Shown one piece after another: positions 20,865 through 29,964 of a DNA stretch of 64,000 bases; the stretch's first letter is position 1, and each line of letters starts with the position of its first letter. The notes below the pieces were generated by a model that saw nothing but the letters and a program-made list of their open reading frames with translations, ran no database searches and was not told where the DNA came from. The position numbers and the translations under genes were made by a program. The stretch is taken from assembly GCA_030427245.1 (NCBI GenBank), contig JAUHXA010000031.1:1-64000 (forward strand), given 5' to 3'. The DNA comes from Bacteroidia bacterium. Lineage in GTDB: Bacteria; Bacteroidota; Bacteroidia; Chitinophagales; UBA2359.

Positions 20865-20890
20865 AAGCTGCCCCCTATTTGGGGCAGCTT
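20865..20890 (-). terminator. Rho-independent terminator for the fRMsr gene
   Basis: A 10-bp stem (AAGCTGCCCC at 20865-20874 with GGGGCAGCTT at 20881-20890) has a 6-nt loop. On the minus strand it is followed by seven T, the classic form, about 110 bp after the stop of the minus-strand gene. Confidence 0.85.
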
Positions 20891-20999
20891 AGCCTAAAAC
20901 AAACAATTATGAAAAGAAAACTACAAACTTTTTTATTTTTGAATTGATGATTTTTCTTGCTGTTGGCAAAAGCTTTTCACTTGAATCACTTCCTACCTC

Positions 21000-21485
21000 T
21001 TACTTCAGTTCAATATCTTTTATCAATTCCATGATTTTTTCTAAATACTGAGCATCAACCCTATTGAAGTCGTTGAGTCGGCTGCTGTCAATGTCTAAAA
21101 CCAAAACTGTTCTTCCATCTTGAATGAGGGGAACAACTATTTCGGATTTTGACAAACTACTACAAGCAATATGTCCTGGAAACTCTTCTACATTGGGAAC
21201 AATCACCGTTTCTTGTTGAGTAGCAGCATATCCGCACACGCCTCGATTCATTCTAATTCGAGTGCAAGCTAAAGGCCCTTGAAAAGGGGCTAAAACCAGT
21301 TCCTCTCCTACTCGACGGTAAAAACCTATCCAAAAGAAATCAAAACACTCTTTTAGCATCGCTGCGATGTTCGCTAAATTAGCTACCCAATCGCTTTCGC
21401 CTTCAATAACCGCTTGAATTTGAGGAATCAACTGTTTGTATTTTTCCTCTCTATCCAATTGCTTATCAATGATTAATTCGTGCAT
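21000..21485 (-). CDS. Free methionine-(R)-sulfoxide reductase (GAF domain)
   Basis: A 161-residue single GAF-domain enzyme that reduces free methionine-R-sulfoxide, a defence against oxidative damage in the cytoplasm. It matches fRMsr (E. coli YebR/MsrC): FFWIGFYRRVG, GPLACTRI with C74, RGVCGYAA with C84 and FPGHIACSSLSKSEIVVPL with the catalytic C108. All three conserved cysteines are present. The start MHELIIDKQ at 21485 gives the usual length; an ATG nine codons upstream is possible. It ends at the terminator 20865-20890. Confidence 0.9.
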   Translation of the reverse strand: MHELIIDKQLDREEKYKQLIPQIQAVIEGESDWVANLANIAAMLKECFDFFWIGFYRRVGEELVLAPFQGPLACTRIRMNRGVCGYAATQQETVIVPNVEEFPGHIACSSLSKSEIVVPLIQDGRTVLVLDIDSSRLNDFNRVDAQYLEKIMELIKDIELK

Positions 21486-21686
21486 AATTTTACTTTTAAC
21501 TTCAAAAAGCAAGATTTCAAATCATCAAAGAACTACTTGTAAAAAACAGTTATTTGATTTTAACAATCTACCTGTTTTTTGTTTCCATTACAAAAGTAAT
21601 AAAAATCTGATTAGAAAACCACACTTTTTTGTTTTTTTTTTAAAAAAAATGGGATTACGTTAAGTAATCGTTAAAATAACATGAAT

Positions 21687-22748
21687 TTATTCCAAATTTA
21701 GTAAATGACAGATATTGATTCCTTTTACTGGCTCACAATCCTGAGTCACTGTTTCGATAAAAGCATCGGTCAAAGCATCATCAATTGTAATTTTTGTAAT
21801 TCCCTTTACCACCTTTGCTTCTGTGGGCGAAGGATGCGTCATCAATTTACGGAGAGCTTCGGGAGCAATATTCTCCAATGACAATACTACACGCAGCAGT
21901 TTCAATGCACTTTCTACATTCCCTGCTTTTTGGATAATCCCCAAAGGTAGCCATTGCAGTAAAGAGACTTTACCTTTTGGTTTTATTTCAATCAATTGCA
22001 TCACCGCCAATGCCTTTTGAATTTCTGCTTCCTTATTCACACTATGCAGAAAAATGTCCTCTTCGCTGTAAAACTGAATTTGTTTAATTTTTCTTTTTTC
22101 GGTAATCATCAAATCTTTTGCATATCCTTCAAACTGAACGGACAAAGCTATTTTTCCAGTTTTAGGAACAACGATAGCCCCCTGTGTAGTAGAAAACTGT
22201 ATTTTTTCTTTTGTCACAAAACTTAAACCCAACTCAGTATTTCTAAAATTTTTCATTTCAAAAGAACCTCCTATCATTTGACTGCCTAAATTTTTGCTCA
22301 AACTCTGTGCATTTTGCTGCAAAGTTTGAAGAGTCAATTGAAGTGATTGGTCTGCAATTGGATTGTAGTTTCTTTTTTTTAGAGGAGTGTTTTTGAACAA
22401 TTTTTGGCTGATATCAGACAATTGATTGCGAAGCGAAGTACCAATTATTTTTCCCCAGAAATTATCAGAAACTTCTAAGGCTGAGATTTTTGCTTGCCGA
22501 AAATCATAAAACACTCTATCCCATTTTACCTGAATGGCATTGAAGACTTCAATATCAATAGAAGGACTGAAATGAACTTGCAGCCCTTCTGTGGTAAGGC
22601 TTAAGCTAAGGGTGGTCAAAGTCGCAGTTTTCAATTTTACTTGGATGAAACCCAGCACTTTTTGCTCATTTAATACAAGCCCTTTTGGTAAATCAACGGA
22701 TAGGGCCACAAAAGTAGGTTCAATTTTATCAAGAAAAGGTAGGCTCAT
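21687..22748 (-). CDS. Hypothetical protein
   Basis: A 353-residue protein with no signal peptide and no membrane segment. The first 100 residues look like beta strands (TFVALSVDLPKGLVLNEQK, TATLTTLSLSLTTEGLQVHF), and a second beta-rich part follows around 175-235. A Gln/Leu-rich helical stretch (about 133-155) links them. The C terminus is helical and ends GINICHLLNLE. No family was recognised. It stands alone, divergent from the HD-PycTM gene with a 117-bp shared spacer. Confidence 0.6.
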   Translation of the reverse strand: MSLPFLDKIEPTFVALSVDLPKGLVLNEQKVLGFIQVKLKTATLTTLSLSLTTEGLQVHFSPSIDIEVFNAIQVKWDRVFYDFRQAKISALEVSDNFWGKIIGTSLRNQLSDISQKLFKNTPLKKRNYNPIADQSLQLTLQTLQQNAQSLSKNLGSQMIGGSFEMKNFRNTELGLSFVTKEKIQFSTTQGAIVVPKTGKIALSVQFEGYAKDLMITEKRKIKQIQFYSEEDIFLHSVNKEAEIQKALAVMQLIEIKPKGKVSLLQWLPLGIIQKAGNVESALKLLRVVLSLENIAPEALRKLMTHPSPTEAKVVKGITKITIDDALTDAFIETVTQDCEPVKGINICHLLNLE

Positions 22749-22814
22749 TGTTCAACAATTGATGTAAAAAACTACTTAAATGTAGGTATTTTTTCCTACA
22801 ATCATTTGAATGTG

Positions 22815-22822
22815 TATATTTG
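22815..22822 (+). promoter_or_regulatory. Bacteroidota -7 box for the HD-PycTM gene
   Basis: TATATTTG matches TAnnTTTG and lies 43 nt before the start at 22866. No convincing -33 element at normal spacing. Confidence 0.45.
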
Positions 22823-22865
22823 TTTGATTAGAAACGGTTATTAATGCACAACACTCCTAAATCGC

Positions 22866-24131
22866 ATGAAAGAACAAGAAACCAGTATTTCTTCTTCGGA
22901 AGCAAAACCGAAAAAAAATAAGCTTCTGAAAAAAGCTCAGTTATATGTATTCCAATTCTTTAAAGAGAATCTGGACAACATATACGTATATCATGACTAT
23001 ACGCATACTTACGAAACAGTGCAGGCAGCTGAGGAGTTGGGTGTTGGCAACGGGCTGAAAAAGACGGAAATTGAAATGGTGAAATTGGCGGCTTGGTTTC
23101 ACGACACAGGATATGTAGATACGATTGAAGGTCACGAACAATGTAGCTTGAAGTATGCTCGGGAGTTTTTGGAGGAACACGAATATCCTGAGGAAAAAAT
23201 TCAAATTATTGAAGGGTGTATTTTAGCTACTAAAATGCCTCAAAATCCTCAAAATATCTATGAAGAGGTGCTTTGTGATGCAGATTTACATCATTTGGGC
23301 AGCAAAAATTTCTTTGAAAAAAGCAATTTATTGAGAATAGAATGGGCAAATACAAATGCAATGAGCGGGGACTTAATAGATAGTATAAAACATGAGATTG
23401 GCTTTTTGAGTCAACATCGCTATCACACTCCTTTTGCACAACTCAATTTGAACCAGCGAAAATTTAAAAATGTAGTTGATTTAAAGAAGAATTTACAAGC
23501 TGCAAAGGATGACAAGAATAAAAGAGCTATTAAACAAGCAGAAGTTGAACGGAAAATTAAAAAAGATAAGTTTGAAATTGAAAGAAAGAAAACCAAAGAT
23601 GAAATGCCAGAACGAGGTATCGAAACCATGTTTCGCATTTCCCTGCGTAATCACATCAATCTAAGTGCGATTGCAGACAGTAAAGCAAATACAATGCTGA
23701 GTATCAATGCACTGATTCTTTCCATTACTTTTTCCACTCTTGTTCCTCAGTTTGGAGATAATCCTGCATTGTTTATTCCCACCATGATTCTCTTAGTAGT
23801 CTGTATGCTTGCCATCATTACGGCGACTATGTCCACCATTCCTAAAGTCACGATGGGAACTTTTACGGAGGAAGACATTCGCCAAAAAAAGGTCAACTTA
23901 TTGTTTTTTGGTAACTTCTTCAATGTTGATTTGAGTGATTATGAATGGGGCATGAAGGAAATGATGAAAGATCGAGATTACTTGTATGGCTCTCTGATTC
24001 GTGACCTCTACTTTTTGGGAAAAGTATTGGCTAAAAAATACCGCTATCTGCGATATTGCTACAATATTTTTATGTACGGTTTGGTGATTACTCTACTTGC
24101 TTTTGTGGTTGCGTTTCTTATATACAAATAA
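22866..24131 (+). CDS. HD-domain phosphohydrolase fused to Pycsar-effector-like membrane domain
   Basis: A 421-residue two-part protein. Residues 35-190 form an HD phosphohydrolase domain, with likely metal ligands in VYHDYTHTYE (H43, H47), WFHDTGY (H79, D80) and CDADLHHLG. After a basic coiled region (205-245), residues 251-421 carry the Pycsar-effector membrane domain (PycTM/DUF5706): IETMFRISLRNHINLSAIAD and SKANTMLSINALILS, followed by three hydrophobic segments (about 277-293, 302-322, 399-419). In Pycsar defence, this domain disrupts the membrane when cyclic UMP or CMP is made; here no nucleotide cyclase is adjacent and the HD part may degrade a nucleotide signal. A stand-alone signalling role is equally possible. 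Confidence 0.85.
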   Translation: MKEQETSISSSEAKPKKNKLLKKAQLYVFQFFKENLDNIYVYHDYTHTYETVQAAEELGVGNGLKKTEIEMVKLAAWFHDTGYVDTIEGHEQCSLKYAREFLEEHEYPEEKIQIIEGCILATKMPQNPQNIYEEVLCDADLHHLGSKNFFEKSNLLRIEWANTNAMSGDLIDSIKHEIGFLSQHRYHTPFAQLNLNQRKFKNVVDLKKNLQAAKDDKNKRAIKQAEVERKIKKDKFEIERKKTKDEMPERGIETMFRISLRNHINLSAIADSKANTMLSINALILSITFSTLVPQFGDNPALFIPTMILLVVCMLAIITATMSTIPKVTMGTFTEEDIRQKKVNLLFFGNFFNVDLSDYEWGMKEMMKDRDYLYGSLIRDLYFLGKVLAKKYRYLRYCYNIFMYGLVITLLAFVVAFLIYK

Positions 24132-24170
24132 GTTTAGTGCTTGCGTTTTTTTGGCAAAACTTTAATTTCT

Positions 24171-24320
24171 GAACCACAAAAGGAACAAAGAACACAAAAG
24201 ATTTTCACCTAAGGTTTTTTCTCATACTACATTGTACAAAATGATTTTTGAACCACAAAAGGCACAAAGAGCACAAAAGATTTTCATCTAAGATTTTTTC
24301 TTTTGTGTCCTTTGAATGCA
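24171..24320. mobile_element. Degenerate copy of the 133-bp MITE-like element plus partial tandem duplication
   Basis: A ~52-bp segment beginning GAACCACAAAAGG occurs twice in direct orientation (24171-24222 and 24250-24301). The second copy is preceded at 24223 by CATACTACATTGTACAAAA, the left end of the element seen intact at 41587 and 57488. The right terminal repeat is absent and no target duplication is visible, so this is an eroded half-copy between two convergent genes. Confidence 0.7.
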
Positions 24321-24352
24321 AGATTACTTAATTGTAAAATTCCATATAGCTT

Positions 24353-26062
24353 TTACCCCAACATGGTCTTCCTATCCAAGCCCTTCAATAGAAAAGCAAT
24401 CAAAATCACCAACATACAACCAATCAAATTCAACCACAAATAAGCAATCGTGATATACCCCAAATTATTGAGTACAAATATCACAATGACAATCGTTTCT
24501 GCAATCAAAGCAGCATAAAAAACGGCTTTTGAGCCTACACTTTTGAAGAAAAAGGCTACTGCAAAAATCCCTAAGATAGAACCATAAAATAAGGAGCCTA
24601 TAATATTGACGGCTTCAATGAGATTGTCAAACAGAGATGCAGTTGTAGCAAATAATAGGGCAATAAGTCCCCACAAAATTGTAAATCCTTTAGAAGCGGC
24701 TAAATAATGCGCCTCACTTTTATCCGTTTTGATAGAACGCCGATACAGGTCAATCACCGTAGTTGTTGCCAAAGCATTCAACTCAGAAGAGGTCGAGGAC
24801 ATCGCAGCCGAAAAAATGACCGCCAATAACAAACCAATCAATCCAATCGGCAAATTATCCATCACAAAAGTGATAAACACATAGTCATTGTCTTCAATAT
24901 CTGCATCGGGATTGTTGGCTGCAATCAATTCTTTTACTTCCTTTCGAATCTCCTTGTCTTGCGCCAATAGTGAAGTCACAGAAGCCCCTGCCGTCTGGAT
25001 TTTACTTTCGTCATCAGCTTCAATTGCAGTAATCAAGTCATAAACGGCTACTTTTTTCTGTTCAAAAATGGCTTGATGTTGTTTATCTAAGTCTTCGTAT
25101 TTTGTAGCGTAGGTGGTATTCTGCAAATCCAAAATATTTGCCTTATTGAAGTGAACAGGTGCGGGTGTGAATTGGTAAAACACAAAGACCATGATTCCCA
25201 CAAACAAAACTAAAAACTGCATCGGCACTTTGAATACACCATTGAAAAGCAAGCCCAATCGGCTTTGAGTCAAAGTTTTACCCGACAAATATCGCTGTAC
25301 CTGTGATTGATCCGTTCCAAAATAAGACAAGAACAAAAACACTCCCCCCAACATTCCCGACCAGAAAGTATAGCGATTTTCGAGGTCAAAGGTGAAATCT
25401 ACCACATTCAGTTTTCCCATTTTACCTGCTACCCCCAATGCTTCTGAAAAGCCCACTCCTTGCGGTAATTTATATACACAGACCAAAAAAGCGGTAAACA
25501 TCCCCGCTAAAATAATTATCATCTGTTGTTTTTGGGTCTGACTGACTGCCTTACTACCTCCAATAACTGTATAAAAAATCACAATTGCGCCAATGCCAAT
25601 ACTCGTAAAAGCCAAATTCCAGCCCAAAATATGCGACAAAATGATGGAAGGTGCAAAAATTGTAATCCCCGCTGCCATGCCTCTTTGTATCAAAAACAGG
25701 ATTGCAGTTAAGGTTCGTGTCCTCAAATCAAAGCGGGTTTCTAAGTATTCATAAGCTGTGTAAACCTTCAATCGGTAATAAATCGGCAATACAAATACAC
25801 AAAGTATGACCATCGCTATCGGCAAGCCAAAGTAGAACTGTGCGAACCTCATTCCGTCAGCATAGGCCTGTCCTGGAGTAGAGAGAAAGGTAATCGCACT
25901 CGCCTGAGTCGCCATCACCGAAAGCCCAATCGTCCACCACGGCAAATCCCTATCTCCCATCAAATAAGAGCGTACACTGTTCGCTTTCCTATTTTTCCAA
26001 ACTCCATACAATACAATTATCAAAAGCGTTCCTACTAAAATTCCCCAATCGAGTGGATGCAT
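24353..26062 (-). CDS. Sodium:solute symporter family protein
   Basis: A 569-residue member of the sodium/solute symporter (SSS) family, inner-membrane carriers that couple uptake of sugars, amino acids or acids to sodium entry. It starts with MHPLDWGILVGTLLIIVLYG and carries the family's SVMATQASAITFLSTPGQAY and the GTDQSQVQRYLSGKT segment, plus FSAAMSSTSSELNALATT. About 13-14 hydrophobic helices are visible. A soluble, charged loop of roughly 90 residues (about 310-395) interrupts the later helices, longer than in classic PutP-like members. The substrate is not predictable. Confidence 0.9.
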   Translation of the reverse strand: MHPLDWGILVGTLLIIVLYGVWKNRKANSVRSYLMGDRDLPWWTIGLSVMATQASAITFLSTPGQAYADGMRFAQFYFGLPIAMVILCVFVLPIYYRLKVYTAYEYLETRFDLRTRTLTAILFLIQRGMAAGITIFAPSIILSHILGWNLAFTSIGIGAIVIFYTVIGGSKAVSQTQKQQMIIILAGMFTAFLVCVYKLPQGVGFSEALGVAGKMGKLNVVDFTFDLENRYTFWSGMLGGVFLFLSYFGTDQSQVQRYLSGKTLTQSRLGLLFNGVFKVPMQFLVLFVGIMVFVFYQFTPAPVHFNKANILDLQNTTYATKYEDLDKQHQAIFEQKKVAVYDLITAIEADDESKIQTAGASVTSLLAQDKEIRKEVKELIAANNPDADIEDNDYVFITFVMDNLPIGLIGLLLAVIFSAAMSSTSSELNALATTTVIDLYRRSIKTDKSEAHYLAASKGFTILWGLIALLFATTASLFDNLIEAVNIIGSLFYGSILGIFAVAFFFKSVGSKAVFYAALIAETIVIVIFVLNNLGYITIAYLWLNLIGCMLVILIAFLLKGLDRKTMLG

Positions 26063-26136
26063 ATATCAATTAAAATTAAAATCAGAATAAAAATAAAAAC
26101 TCCCAATCACCAATCCTCTATTCAAAACTTACCGAA

Positions 26137-27330
26137 CTAATGTAAAGTATTCACATACCATGTATACCCCACAATTCCAAACATATAGATATTCAATAGC
26201 AGCGTTTCTTCAGGAGCCATAAATTGCAATAAAATAGTCGCCAACCCAATCACTCCAACAATCATCATGTATTGAAGAGACTTTTTTCGACCTTGCTTGT
26301 TGTTCAAAACAAAGGTTTTCGAAATAGGAAACAACATTCCCAAGACAATTCCTCCACTGATCATTAAGGAAGTGTTATCTATGCCCAAACCTGCAATCAA
26401 CAAGGTCAGGCCAATCCCAATACAAGCTGCAAAATAGTTGGAAGTTTTGATTTGTTCTTCAGATAAGGCGTGTTTTCCATATTGATTGAAGCGCAACAAG
26501 GAATCAAAAATAGTAGTTGCAAACCAAGTAAAAAAGACAAATACCAAATAGATAGGTAATAGAATTGGGAAAATATTGGCAATCAATACCAAACCAATCA
26601 CCAAAGCCCACCTAACCTCGCTTCTCATACTTGCTGTCCAAAACATGAACTTCAAAAAACTTCGATAAATCCAATGTTTTGCCTTCAGTGCTTCCACCAT
26701 GCCCGACTTTGCATATTCCATTTCTGGATCCAATCGAAGAGCTTGGCGAAAATGCTCCAATGAAGTTTTGTGATTTCCCAACTCCAACTGCGCCCAACCT
26801 TGATTAGCATGTGTATAGGCATTTTCAGGATTCCGATTGAAGGCAGCCCGAAAAGTTTCCGCAGCTTCTTCCTTTCGCCCCAAGGTCACCAATACCCTTG
26901 CTCGCATATTGGTCGCCTCCACATTTTCAGCGTCCATTGCTAGAGCCTGCTCGAAATATGCCAAGGACTCTTGCATTTTTCGCCGATTAAAGTAAATAAT
27001 TCCCAATGTATTGAAATACTCAGGATTATATGGATTCAACCGAATGGCTTCTTTAATAGTTGTTTCGGCATCGTTTAGTAAATCCTCTTCCAAGTAAATC
27101 ATGGCGAGAATATAATGGCAAAAATCTTCGTTTGGGTCTAAGCCAATAGCAGTTTTAGCTTCCTCTAATGCTTCTTCCATTTTCTTTTGGCGAATATAAC
27201 ATAGTGACAATAATGCATGAGCATCTGCATTGTCAATATCTTGCGCCAAACCATTTTTTAGCTCTTTTTCTGCTAAATCATATTTACCTTGTTCAATCAA
27301 CAAGTGTGCACGAGTTATAAAATAATCCAT
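26137..27330 (-). CDS. Tetratricopeptide-repeat membrane protein
   Basis: A 397-residue protein. Residues 1-215 form about six TPR units (for example AEKELKNGLAQDIDNADAHA, AIRLNPYNPEYFNTLGIIYF and SLEHFRQALRLDPEMEYA). The C-terminal half has five or six hydrophobic segments (ALVIGLVLIANIFPILLPIY, GIGLTLLIAGLG and others), so it is an inner-membrane protein with a protein-binding TPR part, probably in the cytoplasm. Start at 27330 (MDYFITRAHLL) begins the first TPR helix; 27360 is an alternative. It is divergent from the ECF sigma gene at 27420. Confidence 0.8.
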   Translation of the reverse strand: MDYFITRAHLLIEQGKYDLAEKELKNGLAQDIDNADAHALLSLCYIRQKKMEEALEEAKTAIGLDPNEDFCHYILAMIYLEEDLLNDAETTIKEAIRLNPYNPEYFNTLGIIYFNRRKMQESLAYFEQALAMDAENVEATNMRARVLVTLGRKEEAAETFRAAFNRNPENAYTHANQGWAQLELGNHKTSLEHFRQALRLDPEMEYAKSGMVEALKAKHWIYRSFLKFMFWTASMRSEVRWALVIGLVLIANIFPILLPIYLVFVFFTWFATTIFDSLLRFNQYGKHALSEEQIKTSNYFAACIGIGLTLLIAGLGIDNTSLMISGGIVLGMLFPISKTFVLNNKQGRKKSLQYMMIVGVIGLATILLQFMAPEETLLLNIYMFGIVGYTWYVNTLH

Positions 27331-27419
27331 TAAGTAATGTTTGTAGGTAAAATTAAACATTTTTTTGTTTTCTTGCGGAATAAAACCATCAACTGTATTG
27401 TCTAACAAATAAACTCTGA

Positions 27420-27989
27420 ATGGTGGCAGCAACTAAAATGCTAACAGATAACGAATTAATCAATCAAGCGAAGAGAGGCAATGAGCGCGCCTTTCAGGGT
27501 TTGGTGATGCGTTATCAGCAAAGAGTCGCTGCAACAGTTATCGGAATGTTGGGACAAAGTGTAGAGGCGGAAGATGTTGGGCAGGAAGTGTTTATCCGGT
27601 TTTATAAGTCCATTGACAAATTTCGTGGAGAGGCAAGTTTAGGTACTTATCTAACCCGCATTGCCATCAACTTATCACTCAATGAGCTTAAAAGACGAAA
27701 AAAAAAGCGGATGTTCTCTTTTTTTTCGACACAAGAGGAAGAAGTGCATGAGCTGCAAATTCCTGATACTTCCATCAATCAAGAACAGCGAGAAACACAA
27801 CAAATGGTACATCAAGCGATTCAAAAATTAGAGCCTAAATTTCGGTCTATTGTATTGCTTCGATTGATTGAAGGTTACTCTACCAAAGAAACCGCAGATA
27901 TTTTGGAATTGCCGATTGGCACAGTTTTGTCGAGATTGGCAAGGGCGCAAAAAAAATTGAAGGAAATTGTTGAATGGTTGAATGGTTGA
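27420..27989 (+). CDS. ECF RNA polymerase sigma factor (RpoE-like)
   Basis: A 189-residue sigma-70 factor of the ECF type. Region 2 has NERAFQGLVMRYQQRV, SVEAEDVGQEVFIRFYKSI (the DVxQExF signature) and FRGEASLGTYLTRIAINLSL; region 4 has FRSIVLLRLIEGYSTKETAD with the helix-turn-helix GTVLSRLARAQKKLKEI. It heads a three-gene unit with an anti-sigma-like gene and an envelope protein, so it probably answers cell-envelope stress. ATG at 27420 is used; 27438 is an alternative. The C-terminal codons are part of an 8-bp tandem repeat. Confidence 0.95.
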   Translation: MVAATKMLTDNELINQAKRGNERAFQGLVMRYQQRVAATVIGMLGQSVEAEDVGQEVFIRFYKSIDKFRGEASLGTYLTRIAINLSLNELKRRKKKRMFSFFSTQEEEVHELQIPDTSINQEQRETQQMVHQAIQKLEPKFRSIVLLRLIEGYSTKETADILELPIGTVLSRLARAQKKLKEIVEWLNG

Positions 27990-27998
27990 ATGGTTGGA
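27969..27998 (+). repeat. 8-bp tandem repeat across the sigma-factor stop codon
   Basis: GTTGAATG is repeated three times, with a fourth imperfect copy, from 27969 to 27998. It encodes the last residues (VEWLNG) and includes the stop. Loss or gain of one unit would change the C terminus. Confidence 0.75.
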
Positions 27999-28142
27999 TT
28001 GTAATTATAATACTCTCTCTTTTGTCATTCTGGAGGAATCTCGTGGATGAATAGGAGAAAATTTATTGACAGGCAAGTGTTTCATAAAAGGATAAAATAA
28101 ATGCTGTAAGTCCACGAATTATCAAAGAACTAAAAAGATAAA

Positions 28143-28571
28143 ATGAACAAAGAATCTACATATAACCTCTTATTGAAGTCATTCGATGAATCTTTGACCA
28201 AGGCAGAACAACTGCAATTGGAAAAGGCATTGAATGACTCTGAGGAATTGCGAAGCGAAAAAGAAAAGTTTTTGAAAATGAGGGCAATGTTATCCAATCA
28301 ACAAGAAGCCTATCACTTCAATTCTTCCTTTGAAGGGCAAGTTATGGCAAAGATACGTGCTGAAAAAATGCCTTCTAAAAAAGCAAGCCATGCAGATATA
28401 GATTTCATTACCGCCTTGGCTCTGTCTTTTCAACGATTAGCAGTTCCAAGTTTTGCGCTTATTTGTGTTATGTTGGTATATGTTTATTTAACCGCAGACA
28501 CGTTGAGTTTACAAGCGATTATGGGAATTTCGGATATGTCGCCCGAAGATTTGATGCTTTTAAATATTTAA
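28143..28571 (+). CDS. Putative anti-sigma factor, single-pass membrane protein
   Basis: A 142-residue protein with an acidic, helical N-terminal part (NLLLKSFDESLTKAEQLQ, ALNDSEELRSEKEKFLKM) like the sigma-binding arm of anti-sigma factors. One hydrophobic segment follows (about 97-117, LAVPSFALICVMLVYVYL) and a short tail. Its place directly after an ECF sigma gene (153 bp) and 7 bp before the next gene supports an anti-sigma role. No zinc-binding HxxxCxxC motif is present. Confidence 0.65.
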   Translation: MNKESTYNLLLKSFDESLTKAEQLQLEKALNDSEELRSEKEKFLKMRAMLSNQQEAYHFNSSFEGQVMAKIRAEKMPSKKASHADIDFITALALSFQRLAVPSFALICVMLVYVYLTADTLSLQAIMGISDMSPEDLMLLNI

Positions 28572-28578
28572 ATATAAA

Positions 28579-29808
28579 ATGAATTACAAACCAATCGTTA
28601 TAGTCTTGGGAACATTCATCATAGGTATGGTGGTGGGATTACTGTTGGCGGGTATAGTGATTCGTAAACAACTGGAACCTGTCCGCAATTTACAGACAGC
28701 GAAAGGCATTAAAAATATGGTCGGTAACATAACCGCTGACGATACTACCAACCAATCTGCTATTTTTGAAGTGTTGAATGAAAACATTGCAGAAATGCAG
28801 GCTTTGGATTTGGAATACCGTGCTGAAATGCAAGTAAATATGGATTCATTGGCGAAAGACCTATACCCTTTACTCAGTGAACAACAAAACCTTGCACTTC
28901 AACGTCGTATCGAAAAAAACCGTCAATCCATTGACCAAAGGTTTGCTAAAAACAATCGTTTACTAGAACTGGAACAAAGAATTCAAGACTTAGAGTTGCA
29001 AATAACCGAACAAATTAAAGAAGACAATAAGGAATTGTTAAAGAAAGAATCTCCTTCAAATTCAACTAATTCTTCCAATGAAAAACCAAATATTGATTCT
29101 AATCCTTCAAAATCTAATGCTATTCCTTCCAAAAATCCTCCAATAATAGCTTCAACGTATCAGAAGTTAGTTGTTAATCGCACTTTCATCAAAGATATTT
29201 TAATGGGATACTATGGCGGAAACCCAAGATTGATTAATGCCTTTTTTACGATAAAATTCAATAGAGATACTTCTCAATTTCAGAACTTTATCCAACAAAA
29301 TTTCACAGGAGATGTAGAACAATTACAACGAGTAATGAATAGACAATTTCGCATAAAAAATCGTTTTCGTCACTTCAAAAATAATGACAATCGCCCTGTT
29401 AAACCTAACAGAAAGGAGCAAATCCCTTCTCCAAATAATTCCCTTACAACTCCTCCTATGACAAGCCCTAAAAGCTCCAATCCTCCGCTTGTTTCTGATC
29501 CAAAGGAACAAACTTTGGAAAATGAATCTCTTAACAACAAAACGGAAGAGAAGATTCTTTCTTCAAAAGAAAGCAATACCGATTTACCAAACAATACTTC
29601 TACTTCTACTCCTAATCAAGGGCTATACAAAGCTGCTGAAAGAATGATGTTGAATCGAATTCTACAAAGACAATTTGCAGGCGATACCATAGCTATGCAA
29701 CAATTCATTACCGATCAATTTCAAGGAGATACGCTATCATTTTTACAGACTACTAAACAAAAATTGAAAGAACAACGCCAAAGACGGCAAAAAAGAAGGG
29801 ATTGGTAA
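28579..29808 (+). CDS. Membrane-anchored envelope protein of the sigma operon (Spy/CpxP-like context)
   Basis: A 409-residue protein with an N-terminal membrane anchor (IVIVLGTFIIGMVVGLLLAG, about 5-28) and a periplasmic part. Residues 55-150 are a long helical region (NENIAEMQALDLEYRAEM, LLSEQQNLALQRRIEKNR) like the heavy-metal-sensor/Spy-type helical hairpins often found third in such operons. Two similar basic helical modules follow, near 205-260 (NRTFIKDILMGYYGG) and 350-400 (NRILQRQFAGDTIAMQQF), separated by Ser/Asn/Pro-rich linkers. A chaperone or stress-sensing role is inferred from position only. Confidence 0.6.
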   Translation: MNYKPIVIVLGTFIIGMVVGLLLAGIVIRKQLEPVRNLQTAKGIKNMVGNITADDTTNQSAIFEVLNENIAEMQALDLEYRAEMQVNMDSLAKDLYPLLSEQQNLALQRRIEKNRQSIDQRFAKNNRLLELEQRIQDLELQITEQIKEDNKELLKKESPSNSTNSSNEKPNIDSNPSKSNAIPSKNPPIIASTYQKLVVNRTFIKDILMGYYGGNPRLINAFFTIKFNRDTSQFQNFIQQNFTGDVEQLQRVMNRQFRIKNRFRHFKNNDNRPVKPNRKEQIPSPNNSLTTPPMTSPKSSNPPLVSDPKEQTLENESLNNKTEEKILSSKESNTDLPNNTSTSTPNQGLYKAAERMMLNRILQRQFAGDTIAMQQFITDQFQGDTLSFLQTTKQKLKEQRQRRQKRRDW

Positions 29809-29928
29809 GGCAACTCATCACTTCAATACTAATATTTCATGGAACACAATATGATTGGAATTCCGATGATGATTTGCCTTTTTAAGTGTCTTCCTCTTTT
29901 TATATTATACCAAATGCTTACACACACA

Positions 29929-29959
29929 AAAGCCGTCACAAATAAATTGTGACGGCTTT
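29929..29959. terminator. Bidirectional terminator
   Basis: A 13-bp perfect stem (29929-29941 with 29947-29959, arm AAAGCCGTCACAA) with a 5-nt loop ATAAA lies between two convergent genes. The stem begins with A and ends with T on either strand, so it can act in both directions. Confidence 0.85.
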
Positions 29960-29964
29960 GATAA

